NCBI RefSeq assembly: GCF_040026395.1
Contig: NZ_CP157278.1
Location: 310,001-374,000 of the forward strand
Direction: 5' to 3'
From: Pedobacter lusitanus
GTDB taxonomy: Bacteria > Bacteroidota > Bacteroidia > Sphingobacteriales > Sphingobacteriaceae
DNA: 64,000 bases
The notes under the pieces are model-generated. The model made no database searches and was not told the DNA's origin. It saw nothing but the letters and a program-made list of their open reading frames with translations. This document shows, piece after piece, positions 53,198-62,735 of the stretch. Made by a program: the position numbers and the translations under genes. Every line of letters starts with the position of its first letter. Position 1 is the stretch's first letter.

Positions 53198-53259
53198 GTA
53201 TACGCTGTATGCGCTTTGTATACAGTACTGTTCACGGTGTTTACATTTTGTACACGGTG
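53198..53259 (+). promoter_or_regulatory. Repeated sites before the TonB receptor gene, possible operator/promoter
   Basis: GTATAC occurs at 53198-53203 and 53218-53223, and CACGGTG at 53233-53239 and 53253-53259. Each pair is exactly 20 bp apart, about two helical turns. A TTTG (53215-53218) and TACATTTT (53242-53249) lie within, spaced 23 nt. This is consistent with a regulated promoter; the role is inferred. Confidence 0.45.
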
Positions 53260-53340
53260 ATTTCTGGTCAATCAGAAATTGTTGCTACACCTTTGATTCA
53301 GCGATTAAACAAACACGCTCACAAACAAACAATTTGAACA

Positions 53341-56103
53341 ATGAAATTAATTTTACAAACGATTCTCTGCTTATTCTTAAGCATTGCGGTGGCAAAAGCC
53401 GGTAACATTAAAGGACATGTGTATGATCACCGGACCGGAGAAGCCCTGGTAGGCGCTTCGGTAAAGCTGGAAAACACAACACAAACTACCATGACGGGTT
53501 TGGATGGTTCTTTCGAGTTTAAACATGTTAAAACCGGGGTATTTACGATTAAGGTTTCTTATATCAGTTATAAGAGCTTCACTAAACAGATTACAGTTGA
53601 AAAAGAACACAATCCTGCATTGAATATCTATCTGAGTGATGACAGTAGTAATGATCTGAGCGAGATTGTCATTGCAGCCAAACAGGAAGGCTCTACAGAG
53701 CGTACCGCCAGGAAGATAGAGCAGAAGTCCATGCAGGTTATGAACGTGGTTTCAGGCAGGGCAATGGAAGTCTCACCTGATTTGACAGTGGCCAATGCGA
53801 TACAGCGGGTTTCGGGAGTGACGATAGAAAGAAGTAATAACGGAGACGGGCAGTATGCTATTTTAAGAGGTATGGATAAAAGGTATAACTATACCCTGGT
53901 CAACAGCATTAAGATACCTAGTCCTGACAACAAATTCAGGTATGTACCGCTGGATATTTTTCCGTCAGAGTTACTGGAACGCCTGGAAGTCTACAAATCA
54001 CTGACCCCTAATATGGAAGGCGATGCGGTAGGCGGTGTGGTTAATATGGTGATGAAAGACGCCCCATCAAAATTACAGGTTAATGCGAATCTGGCTACAG
54101 GTTATAGTCAGATGCTTTTTGACCGTAAATTTCTGGCCTTTGACCGGAGTGATGCCAATGCTAAATCTCCTTATGAAACAAGAGGCAGAAACTATGACGC
54201 TAAAGCAGCCGATTTTTCTAAAGGAAGTACCGACTACAAAGCAAAACAGGCAGATCCGAATCTGGTTGGTGGTATTTCCATCGGTCAGCGTTTTCTGAAT
54301 AATAAGCTGGGTGTATTAATAGCGGGCAGTTATCAGAATACCTATCGCGGTACCAACAGTACTTTCTTTAATTCGACTGTTGCAGAAACCGATAAATACT
54401 CAAGAATTACTTCCATGGCCGACCGTCAGTTCAGCGAACAGCAAAAACGATATGGTTTACATGGTAAAATCGATTATAATTTCAATGACAGAAACAAACT
54501 TTCACTGTTCAACTCTTATGTGAATCTAACCAGTATTCAGACACGTGATCAGATTACCACAAATTTTGCAACCTCAGAATATAATGCGGCAGCTGGTAGT
54601 GCAGAGATTTCTTATGCTACCCGTTCAAGATTTACTGAACAGCAGATTTACAACAGTACATTACACGGAGAACACACGCTGATTCCGAAAAAATTAAAAA
54701 TACAGTGGTCTGCAGTTTATTCTACGGCCAAAAATGATATTCCTGACGAAACGACAATCACTTTAAACGGCACACGCAGGAACTTCATAGATAACCGTAC
54801 TACAGCTAAAGAAAGCAATCACAGATGGTCAAGAAACACTGACGAAGATAAAGCCGGTTATCTGGACATCACCTATACCGCTGATATTGCAGGTACAAAA
54901 GTTGATTTTACAGGTGGAGGATTGTACAGAGACAAACAGAGAAGCAGTTTCTATAACAACTATGTGCTTTATCCGTTAAACAGAGCCGGTCTGTATGGCA
55001 CAGACTTTATGAATTATACAACTATCGGCTGGGAAGTTCAGAATCCAAAAGGGGCAGTGGCTAATCCGCTTACTTATGATGCTTCTGAGAAAACTACTGC
55101 CGGATATGGAATGTTTAGTTTCAAAATTGCTAAACTGGAAGTTATCGGAGGGGCAAGAGTAGAACATACTAATCAGGGGTATAACCTTTTATTTCCTGCG
55201 GGAGAATCAAATCCTGCCGGCAGCCAGGTATATACTGATCTGCTTCCGAGTTTAAACTTAAAATATGGTCTGAGTAAAAACCAGAATTTAAGAGCAACCT
55301 ATTTCCGCTCGCTGAACCGTCCCGGATTTTATGAGATTGTACCCTCAAAAACTGTTAATGAAGAGTATCAGGAACGCGGTAATCCGGATCTGAAAAGGGC
55401 AATTGCTGATAACTTTGACTTACGTTATGAATTGTTCCCGAACAGTACAGACCAGTTACTGGTAGGAGCATTCTATAAAAACATTAAAGATCCGATTGAG
55501 TACACCATACAGGCAGATGCAACCAGAGGACAGGATCAATATTATTCACCGGGTAATTTTGGAACAGCAAAAAACTATGGACTTGAGGTAGATTATATCA
55601 AGTTTTTCCATAAAATAGGGATTAAAGCAAATTATACCTATACACATTCTAAAATTACAACAGACAAAAGCAGCAGGATCAGAACCGAAACCGGCGACCT
55701 TAAACTGATTAATGTTGAACAAAGCAGACCGCTGTTTGGTCAGTCAGCCCATACAGGAAACCTGTCATTGCTTTACAAAGACAGTAAAAACGGATGGGAT
55801 GCACAACTTGCAGGATCATATACCGGAGAGCGTATCAATACCATCTCACAGTTTGTCGACAACGATTTATGGCAGAAAGGTTTTATACAAATGGACGCTT
55901 CAGTAGAAAAGAGATTTAAAAACAATATCAGCGTCTTTGTTAAAGCTGGAAATTTGTTGAATACACCTAATGAATTGTTTATCAAAGGAAAAAATAGTCT
56001 GAATAATGACTTGCCAAAACAAAAAGAAGGCAAGAATGAAACCCTTATCCGTAAAGATTATTACGAACAGACCTATCTGATAGGCTTACGCTATAAGTTA
56101 TAA
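53341..56103 (+). CDS. TonB-dependent receptor of the phosphatase operon
   Basis: This 920-aa outer-membrane receptor has a signal peptide (LILQTILCLFLSIAVAKA), a carboxypeptidase-regulatory-like domain (about 22-105: GNIKGHVYDHRTGEALVGAS), a plug domain (NAIQRVSGVTIERSNNGDG, LERLEVYKSLTPNMEGDAVG, GVVNMVMKD) and a 22-strand barrel with C-terminal GLRYKL. It imports a ligand by energy from TonB. No SusD partner is next to it. The following genes encode phytase and phosphatase, so the likely cargo is an organophosphate or its metal complex. Confidence 0.94.
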   Translation: MKLILQTILCLFLSIAVAKAGNIKGHVYDHRTGEALVGASVKLENTTQTTMTGLDGSFEFKHVKTGVFTIKVSYISYKSFTKQITVEKEHNPALNIYLSDDSSNDLSEIVIAAKQEGSTERTARKIEQKSMQVMNVVSGRAMEVSPDLTVANAIQRVSGVTIERSNNGDGQYAILRGMDKRYNYTLVNSIKIPSPDNKFRYVPLDIFPSELLERLEVYKSLTPNMEGDAVGGVVNMVMKDAPSKLQVNANLATGYSQMLFDRKFLAFDRSDANAKSPYETRGRNYDAKAADFSKGSTDYKAKQADPNLVGGISIGQRFLNNKLGVLIAGSYQNTYRGTNSTFFNSTVAETDKYSRITSMADRQFSEQQKRYGLHGKIDYNFNDRNKLSLFNSYVNLTSIQTRDQITTNFATSEYNAAAGSAEISYATRSRFTEQQIYNSTLHGEHTLIPKKLKIQWSAVYSTAKNDIPDETTITLNGTRRNFIDNRTTAKESNHRWSRNTDEDKAGYLDITYTADIAGTKVDFTGGGLYRDKQRSSFYNNYVLYPLNRAGLYGTDFMNYTTIGWEVQNPKGAVANPLTYDASEKTTAGYGMFSFKIAKLEVIGGARVEHTNQGYNLLFPAGESNPAGSQVYTDLLPSLNLKYGLSKNQNLRATYFRSLNRPGFYEIVPSKTVNEEYQERGNPDLKRAIADNFDLRYELFPNSTDQLLVGAFYKNIKDPIEYTIQADATRGQDQYYSPGNFGTAKNYGLEVDYIKFFHKIGIKANYTYTHSKITTDKSSRIRTETGDLKLINVEQSRPLFGQSAHTGNLSLLYKDSKNGWDAQLAGSYTGERINTISQFVDNDLWQKGFIQMDASVEKRFKNNISVFVKAGNLLNTPNELFIKGKNSLNNDLPKQKEGKNETLIRKDYYEQTYLIGLRYKL

Positions 56104-56115
56104 ACGAATTATATA

Positions 56116-57384
56116 ATGATTATGAAACTGAATAAATTATTAATAGCAGCAGTCCTGATGACTGCGCTGTTTGCCAGCTGTAAAAAAGCGAATATTGATG
56201 TGGATACCACGCCAGTTGTACAAAATGGTAATGGTATCTCAGGTGAAGTATTTGGTATCTGGACCAAAGGAAGTGTAGTGAGAGTTACCGGTGATATTAT
56301 TGTTCCTGCAACAAAATCACTGGTAATTGAAGAAGGAGTAACGGTGATTATGGATACCATAGCTAAACCGGAATTCATTGTTCTGGGAAACTTATATTCT
56401 ATGGGAACAGCAGCCAGCCCGGTAAAGATAACCATAGAAGAAAACTACAGAACGGCGGCCAATAAATTTGGTAAACTTTGGGGAGGGATATTAGCTGCTC
56501 CAACCTGTTCAGAACTGTTACTCGATAATACGATTCTTGAATATGGTGGTGGTGCAACAACAGAAGCATCCACATCAGTTAAAATGGGCTTGTATAAAGC
56601 TAAGAGTGGGGAGAATACACCTGCACTATGGTTTTCAAATGTAAAAGGTAAACTGGTAGTGAGCAATAGTACATTCAGATATTTCAGAGATGATTGTACC
56701 TATATCGAAGGTGGAAAGATTATCTTTTCCAATAACAGATTCTACAGTACCGGTCTGGTAGGAGGTGAAGGAATCAATATTAAGTCCGGCTGTCTGGCAG
56801 ATATAAGTTATAATTTGTTTTATGCCACCAATACTAATGCCCTTAAACTCTCGAATGTAGGTGACCGTACGCCGCAGGCCCATGTGGTAGCTTATAATAA
56901 TACAATGCTGAATACCGGCTGGAGAAGGCCAACCGCAAAAGGAGGTTCAGTATGGCTGGAGTCAACTATCTACGCTGAATTGTATAATAACCTGTTTGCC
57001 AATGTCCGTTTTGGGATTAAAAGAGATATTAAGCTGCCTGAAGATAAGCGTTCTGTGTTTAAAAACTCTCTGTATTATGGATATAACCAGGTAACAGCAG
57101 ACCAGTTTCAGCCAAAGACTGATATCATTGCCGGAACAAACGATGTTATTGGGAAGCTGGCAGGAGAAAACGATCCTAAATTTGTAAACTATCCATTGAA
57201 TACAGCAACTGATAACCCTACATTGAATGAAAGCTGGGATTTTCATTTACTACCTGGCTCGCCAGCGCTGAACAAAGGAACAACAGCATTTGTACGTAAT
57301 TTTCCGGACGGCCTGACCGTTAACGGAATTGTTTATCCATCACCGGCACCTTCGGTTAATATAGGGGCATTTGGATTAAAATAA
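56116..57384 (+). CDS. Right-handed beta-helix lipoprotein
   Basis: This 422-aa lipoprotein has a lipobox ALFASC, then KKANIDVDTTP. The mature part is a parallel beta-helix of repeats such as LVVSNSTFRYFRDDCTYIEG, GKIIFSNNRFYS and LADISYNLFYATNTNALKLS. The end VNIGAFGLK resembles choice-of-anchor beta-helix proteins. The function is unknown; in this operon it may be the surface-binding partner of the TonB receptor, in place of a SusD. ATG at 56122 is an alternative start. Confidence 0.85.
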   Translation: MIMKLNKLLIAAVLMTALFASCKKANIDVDTTPVVQNGNGISGEVFGIWTKGSVVRVTGDIIVPATKSLVIEEGVTVIMDTIAKPEFIVLGNLYSMGTAASPVKITIEENYRTAANKFGKLWGGILAAPTCSELLLDNTILEYGGGATTEASTSVKMGLYKAKSGENTPALWFSNVKGKLVVSNSTFRYFRDDCTYIEGGKIIFSNNRFYSTGLVGGEGINIKSGCLADISYNLFYATNTNALKLSNVGDRTPQAHVVAYNNTMLNTGWRRPTAKGGSVWLESTIYAELYNNLFANVRFGIKRDIKLPEDKRSVFKNSLYYGYNQVTADQFQPKTDIIAGTNDVIGKLAGENDPKFVNYPLNTATDNPTLNESWDFHLLPGSPALNKGTTAFVRNFPDGLTVNGIVYPSPAPSVNIGAFGLK

Positions 57385-57403
57385 TCACCTGAAATAAAAT
57401 TTT

Positions 57404-58489
57404 ATGTTAAAAAGTAATTCCATATTTCTATTTATAGCTTTTACATTTTTATTAACCGGCTGCAGCAGAAAACTAAACACTGCAGCTGTATCAGCAGATT
57501 CTGTAACTGTTAAACCTGTAATCATTTCAGAGAAAGTACAATTTGATTCAGATGATCCGGCAATCTGGATTAATCCTGAAGATGCTTCAAAGAGTCTGGT
57601 TATAGGTACAGACAAAGCCGCTGACGGCGGGTTATATGTTTTTGACTTACAAGGTAAGATTCAGCATAATCTGGTGGTAAAGGGGCTTAAAAGACCAAAT
57701 AATGTAGATATAGCCTATGGCTTGAGCTTAAACGGGAAACCAACAGCTATTGCTATTACCACCGAACGTTTTACGCATAAACTCCGGGTCTTTTCTTTGC
57801 CTGATATGAAAGCTGTGGATAATGGTGGGCTTTCTATGTTTGATGGCGAAACGGCACCAGAATACAGAGATCTGATGGGGATTGCTGTTTATACCAGTAA
57901 AACCGGGAAAATTTATGCAATCGTAGGTAGAAAAACAGGTCCGAAAGACGGTTCCTATCTGTGGCAGTATCTGTTAACAGATGACGGGACAGGGAAAGTA
58001 AAAGCAGAACTGGTTAGAAAATTCGGACACTATAGTGGTAAAAAGGAAATCGAAGCCATAGCTGCAGACAATGAACTGGGGTATATCTATTATTCTGATG
58101 AACAGTTTGGCGTACGCCAGTATTACGCTGACCCGGAAAAGGGTAACGAAGAACTGGCCTTGTTTGCTACAACCGGTTTTAAAGAAGATCATGAAGGAAT
58201 CTCAATTTATAAAACCTCAGCTACAACCGGTTATATACTGGTTTCAGATCAGGGAGCAAACCAGTTTCAGATTTTCAGCAGGTCAGGTACAGCAAAAAAT
58301 CCGTTTCAGCATGAGCTGTTAAAAATAGTCAAAGTAACCGCTGGTCACAGTGATGGATCTGAGGTAGTTAATGTACCTTTAAATGAGACTTTCAAACACG
58401 GCCTTTTTGTAGTGATGAGTGATGACAAGACTTTTCATTATTACCGTTGGGAAGATATAGCAGGTAAAGACCTTAAATTTAAGAAATAA
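57404..58489 (+). CDS. Beta-propeller phytase, lipoprotein
   Basis: This 361-aa six-bladed beta-propeller phytase hydrolyses phytate (inositol hexakisphosphate), typically with calcium. Motifs are DDPAIWINPEDASKSLVIGT, DKAADGGLYVFDLQGK, ERFTHKLRVFSLPD, EIEAIAADNELGYIYYSDEQ and HEGISIYKTSATTGYILVSD. The lipobox LLTGC, then SRKLN, anchors it to the membrane. Its start is 19 nt after the beta-helix gene. It fits at the centre of a phosphate-scavenging operon. Confidence 0.94.
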   Translation: MLKSNSIFLFIAFTFLLTGCSRKLNTAAVSADSVTVKPVIISEKVQFDSDDPAIWINPEDASKSLVIGTDKAADGGLYVFDLQGKIQHNLVVKGLKRPNNVDIAYGLSLNGKPTAIAITTERFTHKLRVFSLPDMKAVDNGGLSMFDGETAPEYRDLMGIAVYTSKTGKIYAIVGRKTGPKDGSYLWQYLLTDDGTGKVKAELVRKFGHYSGKKEIEAIAADNELGYIYYSDEQFGVRQYYADPEKGNEELALFATTGFKEDHEGISIYKTSATTGYILVSDQGANQFQIFSRSGTAKNPFQHELLKIVKVTAGHSDGSEVVNVPLNETFKHGLFVVMSDDKTFHYYRWEDIAGKDLKFKK

Positions 58490-58490
58490 G

Positions 58491-59885
58491 ATGATCAGAA
58501 AATCATTAGGATTATTATTCTTTAGTGCAGCCTTGACACTGCTGTCATTTGCACAGGAGAAACAAAAAGGAGCTCCAACTGAGCCCGTAAAGCTTATTCG
58601 CGGGCCATATCTGCAGGTCGCAAGCAGTACCGGGATACTGATCCGCTGGAGAACAGATGTCTCTTCCAGAAGTAAAGTCAGTTATGGAACAAAACCTGGC
58701 AAGCTGGATCAGGCCACGGCAGATCATGCTTTGGTTACTGAGCATCAGATACAGTTAAAGGGGCTTTTGCCCTCAACCCGATATTATTATGCTATCGGAG
58801 GGCTGAAAGATACCTTACAGGGTAATCAGGACAATTATTTTACAACCTTACCTGAAGCTGGCAAAACAGGGCATTTCCGGATTGCTGCTTTGGGTGATTG
58901 CGGGGATAATTCTATTAATCAGCGCAGGGTAAAAGAGCAGGTGATCAAATATATAGGAAAAGACGAGCTTACTGCATGGATATTATTGGGCGATAACGCT
59001 TATTCTGATGGAACAGATTCTGAGTTTCAGAGTAAGTTTTTTAATATCTATAAGGATGACCTGTTAAAAAAGTACCCTTTATTTCCTGCACCTGGAAATC
59101 ATGATTACCATGATACCGATCTTTCTGCAAAACATGCACAGGAAACACATGAAACAGCTTATTACCAAAATTTCTCTATGCCGGTAAATGGAGAATCAGG
59201 CGGGACACCTTCACATACCCAGGCTTTTTATTCCTTTGATATTGGGAATATACATTTCCTCTCGCTGGATTCTTACGGAAAAGAGGAGCAGACATACCGT
59301 TTATACGATACGCTGGGGCCGCAGGTGAACTGGATTAAGAAAGATCTTGCAGCTAATAAAAATAAAGGCTGGGTAATTGCATTCTGGCATCATCCGCCAT
59401 ATACGATGGGTTCACACAATTCAGATCAGGAAGAAGAACTGGTTAAGATCAGGGAAAACTTTATCCGTATCATTGAACGTGAAGGAGTAGATCTTGTGCT
59501 CAACGGGCATAGCCATGATTATGAACGCAGCAGAATGATGCAGGGGCATTACGGTCCTGCCAGTTCTTTTAACCCGAAAATACATAATTTGAGTACCTCT
59601 TCCGGAAGAAACGATGGCAGTAAAGATTCAGCTCCCTATCAGAAAGACCCTGCAAATAATAAAGGGACAGTATATGTCGTGAGTGGTTCGGCAGGTAAAC
59701 TGGGAGGGAAGCAGACCACTTATCCGCATAATGCCATGTATTTTTCTGATGCAGACCACGGCGGTGCAAGTATTTTGGAAATTGAAGGTAACCGTCTTGA
59801 ACTGAAATGGGTATGTGCTGACGGAGAGATCAGGGATCAGTTTACTATCGAGAAAAAAGCTGCCAAAGGTCATGTACCGGAATAA
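58491..59885 (+). CDS. Purple acid phosphatase-like metallophosphoesterase
   Basis: This 464-aa secreted enzyme has the signal peptide SLGLLFFSAALTLLSFA. An N-terminal Fn3-like purple-acid-phosphatase domain (about 38-115: RGPYLQVASSTGILIRW, TRYYYAIG) precedes the metallophosphoesterase domain with GDCGDN, GDNAYSDG, GNHDYHD, WHHPPYT and GHSHDYERS. It probably strips phosphate from the lower inositol phosphates released by the phytase. It starts 1 nt after the phytase stop and overlaps the next gene by 14 nt, so it is tightly coupled. Confidence 0.93.
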   Translation: MIRKSLGLLFFSAALTLLSFAQEKQKGAPTEPVKLIRGPYLQVASSTGILIRWRTDVSSRSKVSYGTKPGKLDQATADHALVTEHQIQLKGLLPSTRYYYAIGGLKDTLQGNQDNYFTTLPEAGKTGHFRIAALGDCGDNSINQRRVKEQVIKYIGKDELTAWILLGDNAYSDGTDSEFQSKFFNIYKDDLLKKYPLFPAPGNHDYHDTDLSAKHAQETHETAYYQNFSMPVNGESGGTPSHTQAFYSFDIGNIHFLSLDSYGKEEQTYRLYDTLGPQVNWIKKDLAANKNKGWVIAFWHHPPYTMGSHNSDQEEELVKIRENFIRIIEREGVDLVLNGHSHDYERSRMMQGHYGPASSFNPKIHNLSTSSGRNDGSKDSAPYQKDPANNKGTVYVVSGSAGKLGGKQTTYPHNAMYFSDADHGGASILEIEGNRLELKWVCADGEIRDQFTIEKKAAKGHVPE

Positions 59886-61695
59886 ACTAAAAATTGTTAT
59901 CCGGTTTTTACTATTGATAACTTGTTTATCTATTGTGCTGGGACTAAAAGAATCAGCAGATAAACAGGGATTAACCAATCTGCTGCATGAAATTAAGTAT
60001 AGTTTCATGCAGTTTGAACAGACTACCACTCAGCTGCAGAAGTCAGTTTCTTTGCTTAATGAAGATCCTCAAAGCCTGAACAGAGCTAAAACAGCTTTGA
60101 AAAACAGTAGAATAGCCTATAAACGAATTGAGTTTTTTATGGATTATTTTTTCCATAGCTCATCGCTGATTTATAACAGACCAGCTAAAACAGAGGTCGA
60201 AGAACCTTATATGGAATACCAGGAGCCATCCGGATTTCAGGTGATCGAAGCTCTGTTATTTAATGAAAACCCCCATTTACATCAAAAAGAATTAGCTGCA
60301 CAGACAGAGCTTCTTGCTACCTCTGCTGCAGATCTGCCAGCTTTGCTTTATGGCTTTGAAGCCAGTGATGCACAGATGCTGGAAAGTATACGATTAGAGC
60401 TGGTTAAGATCATTACCTTAAGTATTACAGGATATGATGCGCCAGAACTTAAGAGCGGGATAGAAGAGGCCGCACAAAGCCTCGTTTCGGTTCAAAAGGT
60501 ATTATTACCACTGCTCAAAAAGAAGGATCAGTCATCAGTACTGCTCAACCAGCAATTAAGCGGAGCTACAGCCTATCTGTATCAGCATCCGGACTTCGAC
60601 AGCTTTGACAGAATGGTCTTTCTGAAAAATTATGCTTTACCGTTGCAGCAGCAGCTGACCACTTTTATACAGATTTCAAAAGCAGATTTGCAGAAAAAGA
60701 GTGGGTTAAATTACCAGGCAAAACATCTTTTTAGTCCGGATGCAATTCCACAAAACATATTTCCGGGTGCCAGGATCAGTACCCCGGCTATGGTAGCCCT
60801 TGGTCAAAAGCTTTTCCTTGAAAAGTCACTATCAGGGAATTTAAAACGTAGCTGTGCCAGCTGTCATCATCCTGATCAGTATTTTGGTGAAAAACTAAAA
60901 ACCAGTATTGCCTTTGACGAGCAAAGTTATCTGACCCGAAACGCGCCAACCTTACTGTATACAGTTTTTCAGTATAGCCAGTTCTGGGATGGCCGGGTAA
61001 AGAGTTTACAGGAGCAGATTAAGGCGGTAATTTCCAATCCTCTTGAAATGAACGGGAAACATGAAGTGATTGTGGACAGCATCAGTAAATCAAAGCAATA
61101 CAGACAGGATTTTCTGCAGGCATTTCCAGCATTCAAAGTGAATCCTGTCAGCATGGAAACTATTGCGGACGCACTTGCCGCCTATGTAGGGAGTCTTAAT
61201 CCAAGAAACTCTGCCTTTGACCGCTATATGAACGGAGACAGGAAAGCTATGAAAAGTTCTGCGGTTAAAGGTTTTAACTTATTTATGGGGAAAGCAGCCT
61301 GCGGAAGCTGTCATTTTGCTCCGCTATTCAACGGTTTGATTCCTCCTTATTATAAATTAACTGAATACGAAGTCCTTGGAACTCCGGGGAATGCTGATTT
61401 TAGTAAACTGAAAAAGGATCAGGACAAAGGCCGGTATGATTTTTTTCCAATCAGCTTTTATCAGGCTGCATTTAAAACACCTACTATCCGTAATGTGGAA
61501 AAAACTGCTCCTTATATGCATAACGGAGTATTTACAGATCTGTATCAGGTGGTAGATTTTTATAATAAAGGAGGGGGAGCCGGACTGGGGCTTGATCTGC
61601 CCGGACAGACGCTGTCTTCCAAGCCTTTACATCTCTCAAAGGCAGAAACACAAAATATTATTGATTTTATGAAATCGTTGACAGATAATCTATAA
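59872..61695 (+). CDS. Imelysin-like / di-haem cytochrome c peroxidase fusion
   Basis: This 607-aa exported protein has an N-terminal hydrophobic signal or anchor (LKIVIRFLLLITCLSIVLG). Residues about 30-240 are helical, with PSGFQVIEALLF (about 119-130), which recalls the GxHxIE motif of imelysin/EfeO domains with Gln in place of His. The C-terminal MauG/CcpA-type peroxidase has haem 1 CASCH (328-332) and haem 2 CGSCH (477-481), with AAYVGSLNPRNSAFDRYM between them. It may act in iron or redox chemistry. ATG at 59872 is chosen; it overlaps the phosphatase by 14 nt and closes the operon. Confidence 0.88.
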   Translation: MYRNKLKIVIRFLLLITCLSIVLGLKESADKQGLTNLLHEIKYSFMQFEQTTTQLQKSVSLLNEDPQSLNRAKTALKNSRIAYKRIEFFMDYFFHSSSLIYNRPAKTEVEEPYMEYQEPSGFQVIEALLFNENPHLHQKELAAQTELLATSAADLPALLYGFEASDAQMLESIRLELVKIITLSITGYDAPELKSGIEEAAQSLVSVQKVLLPLLKKKDQSSVLLNQQLSGATAYLYQHPDFDSFDRMVFLKNYALPLQQQLTTFIQISKADLQKKSGLNYQAKHLFSPDAIPQNIFPGARISTPAMVALGQKLFLEKSLSGNLKRSCASCHHPDQYFGEKLKTSIAFDEQSYLTRNAPTLLYTVFQYSQFWDGRVKSLQEQIKAVISNPLEMNGKHEVIVDSISKSKQYRQDFLQAFPAFKVNPVSMETIADALAAYVGSLNPRNSAFDRYMNGDRKAMKSSAVKGFNLFMGKAACGSCHFAPLFNGLIPPYYKLTEYEVLGTPGNADFSKLKKDQDKGRYDFFPISFYQAAFKTPTIRNVEKTAPYMHNGVFTDLYQVVDFYNKGGGAGLGLDLPGQTLSSKPLHLSKAETQNIIDFMKSLTDNL

Positions 61696-61760
61696 TAATA
61701 TATAACAATAGAAATATTTTTTATAAATTGCTTTACATCTATTCAACTAAATCTATTATT

Positions 61761-62552
61761 ATGAAAAACAAATTTCTACTGATCAGTACTGCCGTGCTGT
61801 TCTGCCTGACCAGCTGTAAGAAAAATGCGGATAATTCTGCACCTGTCAACAATGATCAAAAAGTACAGGAAACAGGTTTGCACAACGATTTTGTTTGTGA
61901 AATGAAGCAGCCTGAAACCAAAAGTACTGCCACAGAAGCTAACGGACCGGCCAATAAACTCTGGCCAAACGGAAGTACAATTAAAGTACGTTTTATTGGC
62001 GGATCTGCCATTGTTCGCGAAAAAGTAAAACAGTATGCCAAAAGCTGGGAAGCTTCTGCAAATGTTACCTTTTCTTTTGTTGCAGATAATGCAGCAGCCG
62101 ATATTAAAGTAGGCTTTGCGAGTGGTGGTTCATGGTCTTATATCGGTACCACTTCTAAACAGTATTCTCCATCTATGAATTATGGCTGGTTTACTGACAA
62201 TACCAGTGATACAGAGTTCAGAAGAACTATCACTCATGAATTTGGCCATGCTTTGGGACTTAACCATGAACAATCTCATCCTGATGCAAATATTCCATGG
62301 AATACTCAGGCTGTGTATGACTATTATATGGGCCCGCCAAACAACTGGACTAAAGCACAGGTTGATTTTAATGTATTGCGTGTAGAATCAAGAACAGGAT
62401 TAAACTATACTGCCTATGATTCTGCATCAATTATGCACTATGCTGTTCAGGCTCGTTTTACAACAAACAATACGACTATCGCAGCTAATAACACGACTAT
62501 ATCTGCTAAAGATGTTTTATATATGAAAACATATTATCCTGGCAGAAGTTAA
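61761..62552 (+). CDS. Astacin-like (M12A) zinc metalloprotease lipoprotein, copy 1
   Basis: This 263-aa lipoprotein has the lipobox FCLTSC, then KKNADNS. The zinc motif is HEFGHALGLNHEQSHP (His159, Glu160, His163, His169) and the Met-turn is SIMHYAVQARF, both typical of the astacin/M12A type. It has a short propeptide-like region and one catalytic domain. It shares most of the mature sequence with the gene at 62736, including the region around the active site. It is probably a surface-attached peptidase. The upstream leader (ctattcaactaaat) is also shared. Confidence 0.92.
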   Translation: MKNKFLLISTAVLFCLTSCKKNADNSAPVNNDQKVQETGLHNDFVCEMKQPETKSTATEANGPANKLWPNGSTIKVRFIGGSAIVREKVKQYAKSWEASANVTFSFVADNAAADIKVGFASGGSWSYIGTTSKQYSPSMNYGWFTDNTSDTEFRRTITHEFGHALGLNHEQSHPDANIPWNTQAVYDYYMGPPNNWTKAQVDFNVLRVESRTGLNYTAYDSASIMHYAVQARFTTNNTTIAANNTTISAKDVLYMKTYYPGRS

Positions 62553-62576
62553 TCTTGCCAACAGGATAACTATTTG

Positions 62577-62615
62577 AAAAAGGGATGCTTAACAGATTAA
62601 GCATCCCTTTTTTTT
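62577..62615 (+). terminator. Terminator between the two metalloprotease genes
   Basis: A 10-bp stem agggatgctt / aagcatccct with loop aacagatt is followed by about eight T residues. Confidence 0.85.
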
Positions 62616-62735
62616 CTACATGGTGCAGAAAATTTCATTTTTTAACAAATGTTTGGTACTAATATCAAATATTGTTTTGTAATGAAAATATTATTCTTAA
62701 ATTGCTTATACATCTATTCAACTAAATATATTATT

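Noticed and set aside
53137..53337. 66-codon frame in the region before the TonB receptor
   Set aside because: Cys/Tyr/Val-rich translation of the repeat-containing promoter region, no ribosome-binding site or homology.
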